DNA from: JALYUS01 sp038231255
Lineage (GTDB): Bacteria; Chloroflexota; Chloroflexia; Thermomicrobiales; JALYUS01
Assembly: GCA_038231255.1 (NCBI GenBank)
Contig: JBBRLR010000090.1
Location: forward strand, 1-19,075
Direction: 5' to 3'
Length of the DNA: 19,075 nucleotides
Shown here one piece after another: positions 13,922 to 19,075 of the stretch. A program made the position numbers and the translations under genes. Below the pieces are notes generated by a model, which was not told the origin of the DNA, searched no databases, and saw only the letters and a list, made by a program, of their open reading frames with translations. Numbering within the stretch: position 1 is the stretch's first letter; each line of letters opens with the position of its first letter.

Positions 13922-15241
13922 CTAGTGTTCGTACCGCCAGCGGCGGTAGTGCTGGCCGATGTTGCCCATCTCCACCTTGAAGGCGTCGCTGTTCGCGGCA
14001 TTGTAAGTGAGGACGCGGCGCTCGAAGACCTGCACGACAACTTGCTGCGATACCCCGGCCACCTTGACGGTCGCCACGAACGGCTCGCTTTTCGCGTAGC
14101 CGATTACGCCGATTCCAATCCTGGCGCGATAGGCGGCGAACGCGGCGGGCAGATTGTGCTTGGTCGCGCCGTCGTAGGCAGAGAGCGTCGTGTCGGCTTT
14201 GGCGGCATTCCGCACATCGGTGGCCTCGGTCGCGGATGCTTCGGACACGTCGCCTGCGGCGGAAAGGCCTGCGCCGATCGCCATGCCCGTTTTCGACGGC
14301 GTGGGAGCGAGCAGTTTCGCCGCGCGGTCAGCAAAGGCGGCGTACGTGGGGCCGGGGGTGTCCGGGTCGCCGGCAATCGGGATGGCGGCCGGGCCGCGCG
14401 ACTGAAATGCGGTGTCCCCAACCTGAATCTCGCCGGTGATCAACTCGGTGGCGAGCAGGCCATTCGTGACCGTGCCGCCCTTCGCATCGTCCAGTTCCAT
14501 CCGGCCCTTGTCGTAGTACTGGACGAGGCGCTCGCCGCCCGAGGCGTCGCGGTACGCTTCCTGATCCGGGGCGGCGAGCGGCGGCCCCCAGAGATTGCGC
14601 GCGATCCCTTCGTCCGTCTGCCATTGCGCCTGCGCCTTGAATGCGCGCGTCGCGGCGTCGAGCGCTTGCGGCGACGGGGCGAGCGGCGCGACGCGCGCGA
14701 CCGACTTGCTCTTGCCATACCCCGGCCAGTCGGCGCGGGGGTAGGCCCAGCCGAGGAAATGGGAGACGTGGTCGTTCCACCACTGGGCGCTGTGCTGCTT
14801 GATACGGCCACCCGTGACGACGCTGACGAACTGGTCGTTTCCAACGAAAATACCGACATGCCCGTCGTTCCAGTTGCCGGTGTTCCGGTCGAAGAAGACG
14901 ATCACGCCCACCGGCGCTTGTTGCAGACTCAGGAGGGCATGGCGCGCCGAATCGCCCGTGCCGAGCGCCAGATACATGTCGTAGGCCGTCGGATATTGCG
15001 CCGTGACGCCGAACGCGTTCTCGACGAACTTGTCGCAAAGTGTCACGCCGTCCTCCAGCCAGAGCCGGGGCGCGGCCATCTGTTGCGTTGCCCAATTAAC
15101 TGCCTGTGGCAAACGCGGGTCGTCATTCGGGTTCGACACGACCGCACCGACCGGTTCGCTCATCGCGACGAGCGAAAGCAGGAGCGTGACCAGCAGCAAC
15201 CGCTCAATGTGCCGGGATACGATCCGACGGAAAAAACCCAT
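13922..15241 (-). CDS. Secreted NlpC/P60- or CHAP-like cysteine peptidase with Chloroflexota-type C-terminal modules
   Basis: An exported protein of about 439 residues. Residues 1-33 form a signal peptide (Arg-rich start, LLLVTLLLSLVAM core, 'VGA' before the likely cleavage). Residues 40-170 resemble an NlpC/P60 or CHAP peptidase: Cys69 in 'GVTLCDKFVENAFG' is the likely nucleophile and His128 in 'NDGHVGIFVGNDQFV' its partner, after 'VGVIVFFDR'. Such domains cut cell-wall peptides. Residues 236-300 ('LVQYYDKGRMEL...VTNGLLATELITGEIQVGD') and 399-437 ('VQVFERRVLTYN...MGNIGQHYRRWRY') recall modules seen in many exported Chloroflexota proteins, of unknown function. The frame is open back to GTG 15286. 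ATG 15241 is chosen because it begins the signal peptide, but it lacks a clear ribosome site, so the start is uncertain. Confidence 0.75.
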   Translation of the reverse strand: MGFFRRIVSRHIERLLLVTLLLSLVAMSEPVGAVVSNPNDDPRLPQAVNWATQQMAAPRLWLEDGVTLCDKFVENAFGVTAQYPTAYDMYLALGTGDSARHALLSLQQAPVGVIVFFDRNTGNWNDGHVGIFVGNDQFVSVVTGGRIKQHSAQWWNDHVSHFLGWAYPRADWPGYGKSKSVARVAPLAPSPQALDAATRAFKAQAQWQTDEGIARNLWGPPLAAPDQEAYRDASGGERLVQYYDKGRMELDDAKGGTVTNGLLATELITGEIQVGDTAFQSRGPAAIPIAGDPDTPGPTYAAFADRAAKLLAPTPSKTGMAIGAGLSAAGDVSEASATEATDVRNAAKADTTLSAYDGATKHNLPAAFAAYRARIGIGVIGYAKSEPFVATVKVAGVSQQVVVQVFERRVLTYNAANSDAFKVEMGNIGQHYRRWRYEH

Positions 15242-15375
15242 GCAAAAAAAAGCGCGCAAAGAAGCCAAGTGTTCCTCTACTCCCACGAGTCCGTCAGCCT
15301 TCCCGCATCGAGTGGTACACGAACCGTGGTGGCGATCCGTGTTGCTGTGGGCACTCTCGACAAATGAAGGTCGTT

Positions 15376-15404
15376 ATTACATTGAAGTATATAATATGTG
15401 TCAA
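15376..15404 (-). promoter_or_regulatory. Strong sigma70-type promoter for the secreted peptidase gene
   Basis: On the minus strand a perfect TTGACA (15399-15404) is 17 bases from TGTAAT (15376-15381), inside an AT-rich island (about 15364-15440) that stands out from the GC-rich surroundings. Transcription would start near 15369, leaving a leader of about 83 or 128 bases depending on the start codon. The rest of the gap 15242-15525 shows no gene. Confidence 0.65.
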
Positions 15405-15525
15405 GGGTACAATATTTGCGCATTATTCAGATAATAGGAATGGGGTTTGGGAGGATGCGGGACGTTCCTCCATGGTGTCAGGTTCAGGTTGTTCGGGCGG
15501 TTCGATTGCCGTCTCAGTTACGCAG

Positions 15526-16434
15526 TTACGACAAGACGACGAGGCCGATGCCGAGGACGGTGAGGAGGGTGCCGATGACCGCACGCGAACCGGGACGTTC
15601 GCCGAGAAAGAGGATCGAAAGGGGGAGCGCGAACAACGGGGCCGTCGCGCCAAGCACGGCGGTTTTGCCCGCGCCCGCGATCTTCAGCGCACCGAGGTAG
15701 CTGATGCTGGCAAGGCCGGTGCCGAAGATGCCGATCACGATCAGGAAAAGGAATGTCCGCCCGCCGAACTGCCGCAATGGGATATTCGCGCGGCCTCGCG
15801 ACGCGACGAGCAGTACGCAGGCGGCGACCGGCATACGGATCAGGTTCACCGTGATCGGGTCGGAATGGGCGAGCGCTTTGCTCTGCACAACTGTCGCGAG
15901 CGACCAGCAGACCGCCGCGATCACACTGAAGGCGATGCCGACCATGTTCGTGCGGTCCACAACCGCCGGGGCGGGTACGGCGATGATACCGAGCCGTGCG
16001 GGCGACCGCTTCGGTAGCGAGATAAGCAATACACCGAGCATGACGACGACCGCACCGCCGATCACCCGCACGCGGATCGGCTCGCCATTGAGCAGCCAGG
16101 CGAAAAAGACGGTGAAGAGCGGAAAGCAGCCGGAGATCGGCATCGAGCGCGAAACGCCGATTAATTTGATCGCATGGTACTGGAGGGTGTCCCCCGTCAC
16201 CATGCCGATGCAGACGCCGAGGATGATATACAAGATCGTAAGCGGCGCGAGTTCACGGAGCGTGCCGGGATCGCGGACGATCAAAAAAAGGATGATAAAA
16301 AAGGGCACCCCGACAAGGCAACGCCAGAAGTTGACCGCCACCGCGCCGAGGCGGGCCGTCTGCATACGCATCAGCGTGTTCGAGGTCGCCCAGATGATGG
16401 CGGCGGTCAGACCGAGCAATTCACCGAGACCCAC
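15526..16434 (-). CDS. EamA/DMT-superfamily transporter
   Basis: A 302-residue inner-membrane protein with about ten hydrophobic spans in two repeated EamA halves: 'LLGLTAAIIWATSNTLMR' opens the first and 'GIAFSVIAAVCWSLATVVQSKAL' the second. The second half ends with the typical 'LGALKIAGAGKTAVLGATAPLFALPLSILFLGERPGSRAVIGTLLTVLGIGLVVL'-type sequence (glutamate in 'LGERP'). Relatives export amino acids, nucleosides or other small metabolites. The start is GTG 16434, three bases after the upstream stop, with GAGG 12 bases away. It is the last gene of the operon with the three redox subunits, so it may export or import the compound they act on, or be linked only by position. Confidence 0.85.
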   Translation of the reverse strand: MGLGELLGLTAAIIWATSNTLMRMQTARLGAVAVNFWRCLVGVPFFIILFLIVRDPGTLRELAPLTILYIILGVCIGMVTGDTLQYHAIKLIGVSRSMPISGCFPLFTVFFAWLLNGEPIRVRVIGGAVVVMLGVLLISLPKRSPARLGIIAVPAPAVVDRTNMVGIAFSVIAAVCWSLATVVQSKALAHSDPITVNLIRMPVAACVLLVASRGRANIPLRQFGGRTFLFLIVIGIFGTGLASISYLGALKIAGAGKTAVLGATAPLFALPLSILFLGERPGSRAVIGTLLTVLGIGLVVLS

Positions 16435-16437
16435 GCG

Positions 16438-16740
16438 CTATTCGTCCCTCATGTCGGCGAGTACGCCGAGCGCAAGCGGCTGCACCGGCGGGCGGGCGGT
16501 CATCGGCGCGAGTGCGGCGAGCGGCTGCCCGGTTTCCGCCGCGATGAGGGCGGCGATGGCATGGCTGCACCAGCGCCCCTGACACATCCCCATCCCGGCC
16601 CGCGACCGCCGCTTCACATCGTTGAGCGTCCGCGCGCCCTCGCCAATCGCCGCCGCGATCTCCGCGCCGGTCACTTCCTCGCAGCGGCAGATCGTCACGC
16701 TCGCTCTCTCCGTCTCGATCTCAATCTCGATCTCGATCAT
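16438..16740 (-). CDS. BFD-type [2Fe-2S]-binding subunit
   Basis: A 100-residue protein with the bacterioferritin-associated-ferredoxin (BFD) [2Fe-2S] fold. Ligands are Cys18 and Cys20 ('ICRCEEVTGAEI') and Cys53 and Cys58 ('GMCQGRWCSHAI'), matching CxC-x32-CxxxxC. In HcnB, opine oxidase and similar enzymes this domain is fused to the C-terminus of the FAD subunit; here it is a separate gene that starts inside the stop of the FAD gene (ATGA, 16737-16740), consistent with a split of one ancestral protein. Its function is probably electron transfer between the FAD centre and the other [2Fe-2S] subunit. The N-terminus MIEIEIEIE comes from a hexanucleotide repeat. Confidence 0.85.
   Translation of the reverse strand: MIEIEIEIETERASVTICRCEEVTGAEIAAAIGEGARTLNDVKRRSRAGMGMCQGRWCSHAIAALIAAETGQPLAALAPMTARPPVQPLALGVLADMRDE
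16714..16737. repeat. Hexanucleotide tandem repeat at the start of the BFD gene
   Basis: Four units of CTCGAT (the second is CTCAAT) lie directly after the start codon region on the coding strand and code the Ile-Glu repeat. Length changes by whole units would keep frame. Confidence 0.75.
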
Positions 16741-17717
16741 CGCGTCGCCTCCGCGATCCGCATCGAGCGCCAGACTGCTACGTCCACCGGGCGGAATGCC
16801 CCCGCCGCCAACGTCACCGGGAACGCACCGAACGGCTGCTTCTTCTTGCCCAGCCGGTCGGCGATTGCCGCCGCCGCGACGCGCCCCTGTAACATTGCGC
16901 TCCCCGCGTCCCCGACGCCCGCCGCATCCCCCGCGATGTAGACATCCCGCACGCTCGTCTGCATCCCGGCGTCATGGAGCGGCACATGCCCGCCGAGCGG
17001 CTCACTCCACACCATCGCGCATTCGATCATCCGAGCAAGTTCGTTCGCGGGCTGCATCCCCTCCACCAGGATCAGCGCGTCCGCCTCCATCTCCATCATC
17101 ACAGCGCTGCCGTCGAGCTTCTCCACGGTCACCAACGTCCCGTCGGGGCCAGCAACAGCATGCAACCCGGCGGCCGATGGCGCCGATTCAGTGCTCATCC
17201 CGGCGTCGCGCGCATACTGTGCGACACACGCGGCGATCGGGTCGCTGCCGACGACCAACGCCTGTGTGCCTGGCCGGACGCGCCACCGGTGCATCATCGT
17301 CATCGCGGCGGTCGCCGTCATCACGCCGGGGAGAGTGGCGCCGGGAAAGGGGGCGAAACGATCCACCGCGCCCGTCGCGACGAGCACGACATCGGCGTGC
17401 AGCAGATCGCTCCGCGCGCTTTCCGTGCCATGGCCGATGGCGAGACCGAGCGTGCGGTCCTCGAACAGGCCCCAGGCGAGCGTGCGCGGCAGCAACGTCG
17501 CGCCCGCCGATTCGGCCGCACGCCAAAGCAGCGTCCCGATGGCGGCGCCCCGCACCCCAATGTCATGGTACCGATGCGTCTGGAGGGCGAGCGCGCCGCC
17601 GGGTTGGTCGCCACTGTCCACGAGCGTCACCACGACACCGCGCCGCGCCGCCTCGATTGCAGCCGCAAGGCCGGCCGGGCCACCGCCGACGATTGCCAGT
17701 TCCGCGCGGATTGTCAT
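16737..17717 (-). CDS. FAD-dependent pyridine-nucleotide-disulfide-type oxidoreductase, HcnB/OoxA-like subunit
   Basis: A 326-residue FAD protein. 'AELAIVGGGPAGLAAAIEAARRGVVVTLVD' near residues 6-35 is the FAD-binding Rossmann motif (GGGPAG at 11-16). A second nucleotide fold is seen at 'TQALVVGSDPIAACVAQYA', and 'DVYIAGDAAGVGDAGSAMLQGRVAAAAIADRLG' is the C-terminal FAD signature. Order and partners recall the alpha subunit of hydrogen cyanide synthase (HcnB), octopine/nopaline oxidase and heteromeric proline dehydrogenases. Start ATG 17717 overlaps the upstream stop (ATGA, 17714-17717), and its own stop overlaps the next start (16737-16740). The GTG 17738 further upstream is inside the neighbouring gene. 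The DAO-type subunit that holds the active site in such complexes is not in this window. Confidence 0.87.
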   Translation of the reverse strand: MTIRAELAIVGGGPAGLAAAIEAARRGVVVTLVDSGDQPGGALALQTHRYHDIGVRGAAIGTLLWRAAESAGATLLPRTLAWGLFEDRTLGLAIGHGTESARSDLLHADVVLVATGAVDRFAPFPGATLPGVMTATAAMTMMHRWRVRPGTQALVVGSDPIAACVAQYARDAGMSTESAPSAAGLHAVAGPDGTLVTVEKLDGSAVMMEMEADALILVEGMQPANELARMIECAMVWSEPLGGHVPLHDAGMQTSVRDVYIAGDAAGVGDAGSAMLQGRVAAAAIADRLGKKKQPFGAFPVTLAAGAFRPVDVAVWRSMRIAEATR

Positions 17718-18052
17718 CGCGGCTTCGTGGCGTCCCACGCGCCGAGGCCGTGCTGGGTTTCGACGCGCATCCCGTCGCGCACCGGCGTCACGCAGGCGCG
17801 CACGCCGGGGATGCCGTCAATCTGCATCGCGCAATCCCCGCACAGCCCGATCGCGCAGAAGACGCCGCGCGATTCGTCCGTGCGGACGGTCGTGCGGCAG
17901 ATGCGGTGTCCGTGAGCAAGTAATGTCGCCGCCACCGGCTCTCCCGCGCGGGCATCCAGCGGCTCGCTATCCACAGTGATCCGGGCATGCTCCGCAGCCG
18001 GGAGCGGGCCGAGATGGGGATGCACGACGATGCGGAACGGTGCATCACTCAC
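17714..18052 (-). CDS. [2Fe-2S] ferredoxin-like subunit, HcnA-like
   Basis: A 112-residue small iron-sulfur protein. Cys66, Cys71, Cys74 and Cys87 ('VFCAIGLCGDCAMQIDG...RACVTPVRDG') form the C-x4-C-x2-C-x12-C pattern of HcnA-type plant-like ferredoxin subunits, with the family's 'RACVTPV' ending. It probably carries electrons for the FAD subunit downstream. Start GTG 18052 is preferred: GAGGAG precedes it by 8 bases, whereas the further open frame is Arg-rich and unlikely as protein. The gene opens an operon of four with two 4-base ATGA overlaps, and a perfect TTGACA promoter element lies 64 bases upstream. Confidence 0.87.
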   Translation of the reverse strand: MSDAPFRIVVHPHLGPLPAAEHARITVDSEPLDARAGEPVAATLLAHGHRICRTTVRTDESRGVFCAIGLCGDCAMQIDGIPGVRACVTPVRDGMRVETQHGLGAWDATKPR

Positions 18053-18091
18053 GATGACAACTCCTCTGCGGCGACGGGGACGACGACCGAG

Positions 18092-18121
18092 ATTGTGGCA
18101 TCGGCGATGCGCGCCTGTCAA
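18092..18121 (-). promoter_or_regulatory. Promoter of the iron-sulfur/FAD operon
   Basis: On the minus strand a perfect TTGACA (18116-18121) is 18 bases from CACAAT (18092-18097, 4 of 6 consensus positions). Transcription would start near 18085, about 33 bases before GTG 18052. Confidence 0.5.
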
Positions 18122-18133
18122 GGACGAAGGAGG

Positions 18134-18161
18134 CTGACCACTGACTACTGACTACTGACTA
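18134..18161. repeat. Heptamer tandem repeat, four units of CTGACTA
   Basis: Bases 18134-18161 are CTGACCA followed by three exact CTGACTA units. They lie between two divergent promoters in the 18053-18365 gap, just behind the TTGACA element of the redox operon. Function unknown; it may be simple slippage sequence or a factor-binding site. Confidence 0.7.
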
Positions 18162-18178
18162 TCGCCTACTGGTTCGGC

Positions 18179-18207
18179 TTGCGAAATGCTCCGGGATTCA
18201 GTATGAT
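18179..18207 (+). promoter_or_regulatory. Good sigma70-type promoter for the zinc-ribbon gene
   Basis: TTGCGA (18179-18184), a 17-base spacer and TATGAT (18202-18207) form a near-consensus promoter. Transcription would start near 18214, giving a leader of about 150 bases, long for so short a gene. Confidence 0.6.
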
Positions 18208-18336
18208 AGCAACGTGGAGTAGATTGAAGGCTTGCTAACTGCGCTCGTGTTCGCAGGGTCGCTCTGGTTTTTGTCCGTCGAATCCTTGCCGGGTACGCAC
18301 CGAACCTCTCCACAGGCGGTCGTTTGTTGTTGGTCT

Positions 18337-18360
18337 GATGGCCGGGGGCCATCGAGGAGG
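18337..18360 (+). promoter_or_regulatory. Leader hairpin abutting the ribosome-binding site
   Basis: GATGGCC-GGG-GGCCATC (18337-18353) forms a 7-base stem with a 3-base loop two bases before AGGAGG (18355-18360), which is 5 bases from the GTG start at 18366. A stem this close to the ribosome site could modulate initiation; no riboswitch class is recognised in the leader. Confidence 0.45.
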
Positions 18361-18365
18361 TTCCG

Positions 18366-18806
18366 GTGAGTTTCACGGACAAGGTCTTGACGTGCCGCGA
18401 TTGCAGCGAGCAGTTCACCTGGACTGCGGGCGAGCAGGAGTTTTATCAGAGTCGCGGGTTGCTGAACCCGCCGACGCGTTGCCCAAGTTGCCGCTCCGCG
18501 CGCAAGGCTGCACAAGGCGGCAGCGGCGGCGGTGGCGGTGGCTACAGCACCCGCAGCAGCTACGGGAATGACGGCGGCTACGGCGGTGGCGGTGACAGTG
18601 GTGGCGGTGGATACAGCGGCGGCGGTGGCGGATACAGCGGCGGTGGCGGTGGTGGCGGCGGATACAGTGACCGCCCGCCGCGCCAGATGTTTGACGCCGT
18701 ATGCGCCGACTGCGGCCAGACGACGCAGGTGCCGTTCCAGCCGCGTGGCGACCGACCGGTTTATTGCCGCGACTGCTTCCAGAAGCGGCGGGCCAGCGGC
18801 TACTAG
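18366..18806 (+). CDS. Double zinc-ribbon protein with Gly-rich linker
   Basis: A 146-residue protein in three parts. Residues 1-48 are a zinc-ribbon of the 'probable zinc-ribbon' (zf-trcl-like) type: 'DKVLTCRDCSEQFTWTAGEQEFY' and 'PTRCPSC' with Cys10, 13, 39 and 42. Residues 51-100 are almost pure Gly with Tyr/Ser repeats (GGGGYS). Residues 108-141 form a second ribbon, 'CADCGQTTQVPFQPRGDRPVYCRDC', with Cys113, 116, 134 and 137. The fold suggests nucleic-acid or protein binding; function is not known. Start GTG 18366 follows AGGAGG with a 5-base spacer. A good promoter, long leader and 25-base-pair terminator hairpin mark it as a stand-alone and possibly highly expressed gene. Confidence 0.88.
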   Translation: MSFTDKVLTCRDCSEQFTWTAGEQEFYQSRGLLNPPTRCPSCRSARKAAQGGSGGGGGGYSTRSSYGNDGGYGGGGDSGGGGYSGGGGGYSGGGGGGGGYSDRPPRQMFDAVCADCGQTTQVPFQPRGDRPVYCRDCFQKRRASGY

Positions 18807-18828
18807 GGTAGTAGGCAGCACACAGCAG

Positions 18829-18882
18829 CCATCTGACAGCAGAAAGGGCACCCTCATGGGTGCCCTTTCTGCTGTCAGATGG
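18829..18882 (+). terminator. Strong 25-base-pair hairpin after the zinc-ribbon gene
   Basis: Bases 18829-18853 pair perfectly with 18858-18882 around the loop TCAT. The core GGGCACCC/GGGTGCCC is followed on the 3' side by CTTTCTGCTGT, with only a short T run. It starts 22 bases after the stop codon and most likely ends the transcript. Confidence 0.75.
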
Positions 18883-18905
18883 TAGCGTAGGCTTCATCCT
18901 GCGTC
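18881..18905 (+). repeat. Fourth copy of repeat family B
   Basis: GGTAGCGTAGGCTTCATCCT followed by GCGTC matches the copies at 13780-13871 with one change in the CAGCC core. It follows directly on the terminator hairpin. From here to 18972 only short GTCGCAGG/GTCACAGG-type repeats are visible. Confidence 0.75.
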
Positions 18906-18972
18906 TCTTCTCGACGTCGCAGGGTCACAGGGTCGCAGGCTGGAAATCTGCCCAGAGATACGGTATTGGTTG

Positions 18973-19075
18973 TCAAGCAGCAGCCAGCGCGGGATCGACG
19001 ATTCGATAATTCGACTGATACCGCTCTTGCTTTGTCACGAGCGCCCACGCCAGGTGCAACAGCTTGCGCGCCGCC
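18973..19075 (-). mobile_element. C-terminal end of an IS110-family-like transposase, cut by the window edge
   Basis: On the minus strand the frame entering from the right edge reads AARKLLHLAWALVTKQERYQ and ends 14 codons later at TGA (18973-18975). 'ARKLLHLAWAL.TK.ERY' is typical of the C-terminus of IS110/IS116/IS902-type transposases, which use a DEDD catalytic domain located further upstream, outside the window. Only 34 codons are visible, so whether the element is intact cannot be judged. No terminal inverted repeat is expected for this family and none is seen. Confidence 0.65.

Noticed and set aside
13919..15367. A 482-codon plus-strand open frame opposite the secreted peptidase-like gene
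   Set aside because: The minus strand encodes a signal peptide, catalytic motifs and known modules; the plus frame has none.
16622..17923. A 433-codon plus-strand open frame opposite the FAD/BFD genes
   Set aside because: Arg/Pro/Ser-rich shadow sequence with low complexity.
15526..18052. Calling the operon hydrogen cyanide synthase
   Set aside because: The HcnC-type catalytic subunit is missing and related modules serve opine, proline and other amine oxidations.
18134..18161. Heptamer repeats as a replication iteron array
   Set aside because: Units are only 7 bases without spacers, and no Rep or DnaA gene is nearby.
1..19075. A defence island or toxin-antitoxin system
   Set aside because: The NYN nuclease, GNAT enzyme and zinc-finger proteins could each suggest one, but no paired small antitoxin, restriction, retron or phage-related gene accompanies them.

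Overview
The window is 19 kb of GC-rich bacterial DNA (long antisense shadow frames, GC-rich third positions, short intergenic gaps). It probably comes from a member of the Chloroflexota, possibly a Thermomicrobia/Sphaerobacter-like lineage. The best lineage clue is the secreted cysteine-peptidase-like protein at 13922-15241, whose C-terminal half carries the 'FERRVLTYN...MGNIGQHYRRWRY' and 'VTNGLLATELITGEIQVGD' modules that I associate with exported Chloroflexota proteins. A luciferase-like (possibly F420-dependent) oxidoreductase and two cysteine-motif proteins with low-complexity regions fit this. The assignment is inference, made without a database search.

Layout. 1-2167 (+): a luciferase-like oxidoreductase cut by the window edge, a large inverted repeat, and a canonical Gfo/Idh/MocA dehydrogenase. 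2164-4210 (-): a PanE-type ketoacid reductase, a small reading frame broken by an in-frame amber codon, and a GNAT acetyltransferase resembling AAC(3)-I. 4396-5727 (+): a class III aminotransferase of the glutamate-1-semialdehyde aminomutase type. 5947-7395 (+): a membrane-anchored protein with an N-terminal cysteine motif, a Gly/Tyr/Gln-rich segment, one membrane span and an outer SH3b domain. 7440-11612 (-): a run of four genes, namely a canonical Gfo/Idh enzyme, a second Gfo/Idh-fold protein lacking the usual catalytic residues, a NYN-domain nuclease and a DHA2-type MFS exporter. 11795-13741 (+): a gamma-glutamyltransferase-family enzyme without a signal peptide and a small UBP-type zinc-finger protein. 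13922-15241 (-): the secreted NlpC/P60-like protein. 15526-18052 (-): a tightly coupled operon for a [2Fe-2S] subunit, an FAD subunit and a BFD-type [2Fe-2S] subunit, resembling parts of HcnABC or opine/proline oxidase complexes, followed by an EamA transporter. 18366-18806 (+): a double zinc-ribbon protein with a Gly-rich linker, a good promoter and a strong terminator hairpin. The right edge holds the C-terminus of an IS110-type transposase.

The metabolic genes (dehydrogenases, aminotransferase, gamma-glutamyl hydrolase, ketoacid reductase, amine-oxidase-like electron-transfer subunits, exporters) suggest uptake and breakdown of sugar acids, polyols, amino acids or opine-like compounds. No single pathway can be read from them. 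Intergenic spaces are filled by at least three families of short palindromic repeats. I found no tRNA, rRNA, CRISPR array, phage or recognised defence system. The most unusual items are the oxidoreductase operon lacking its catalytic DAO-type subunit, the Gly/Tyr/Gln-rich membrane protein, the Gfo/Idh pair with one apparently dead member, and the amber-interrupted small gene.
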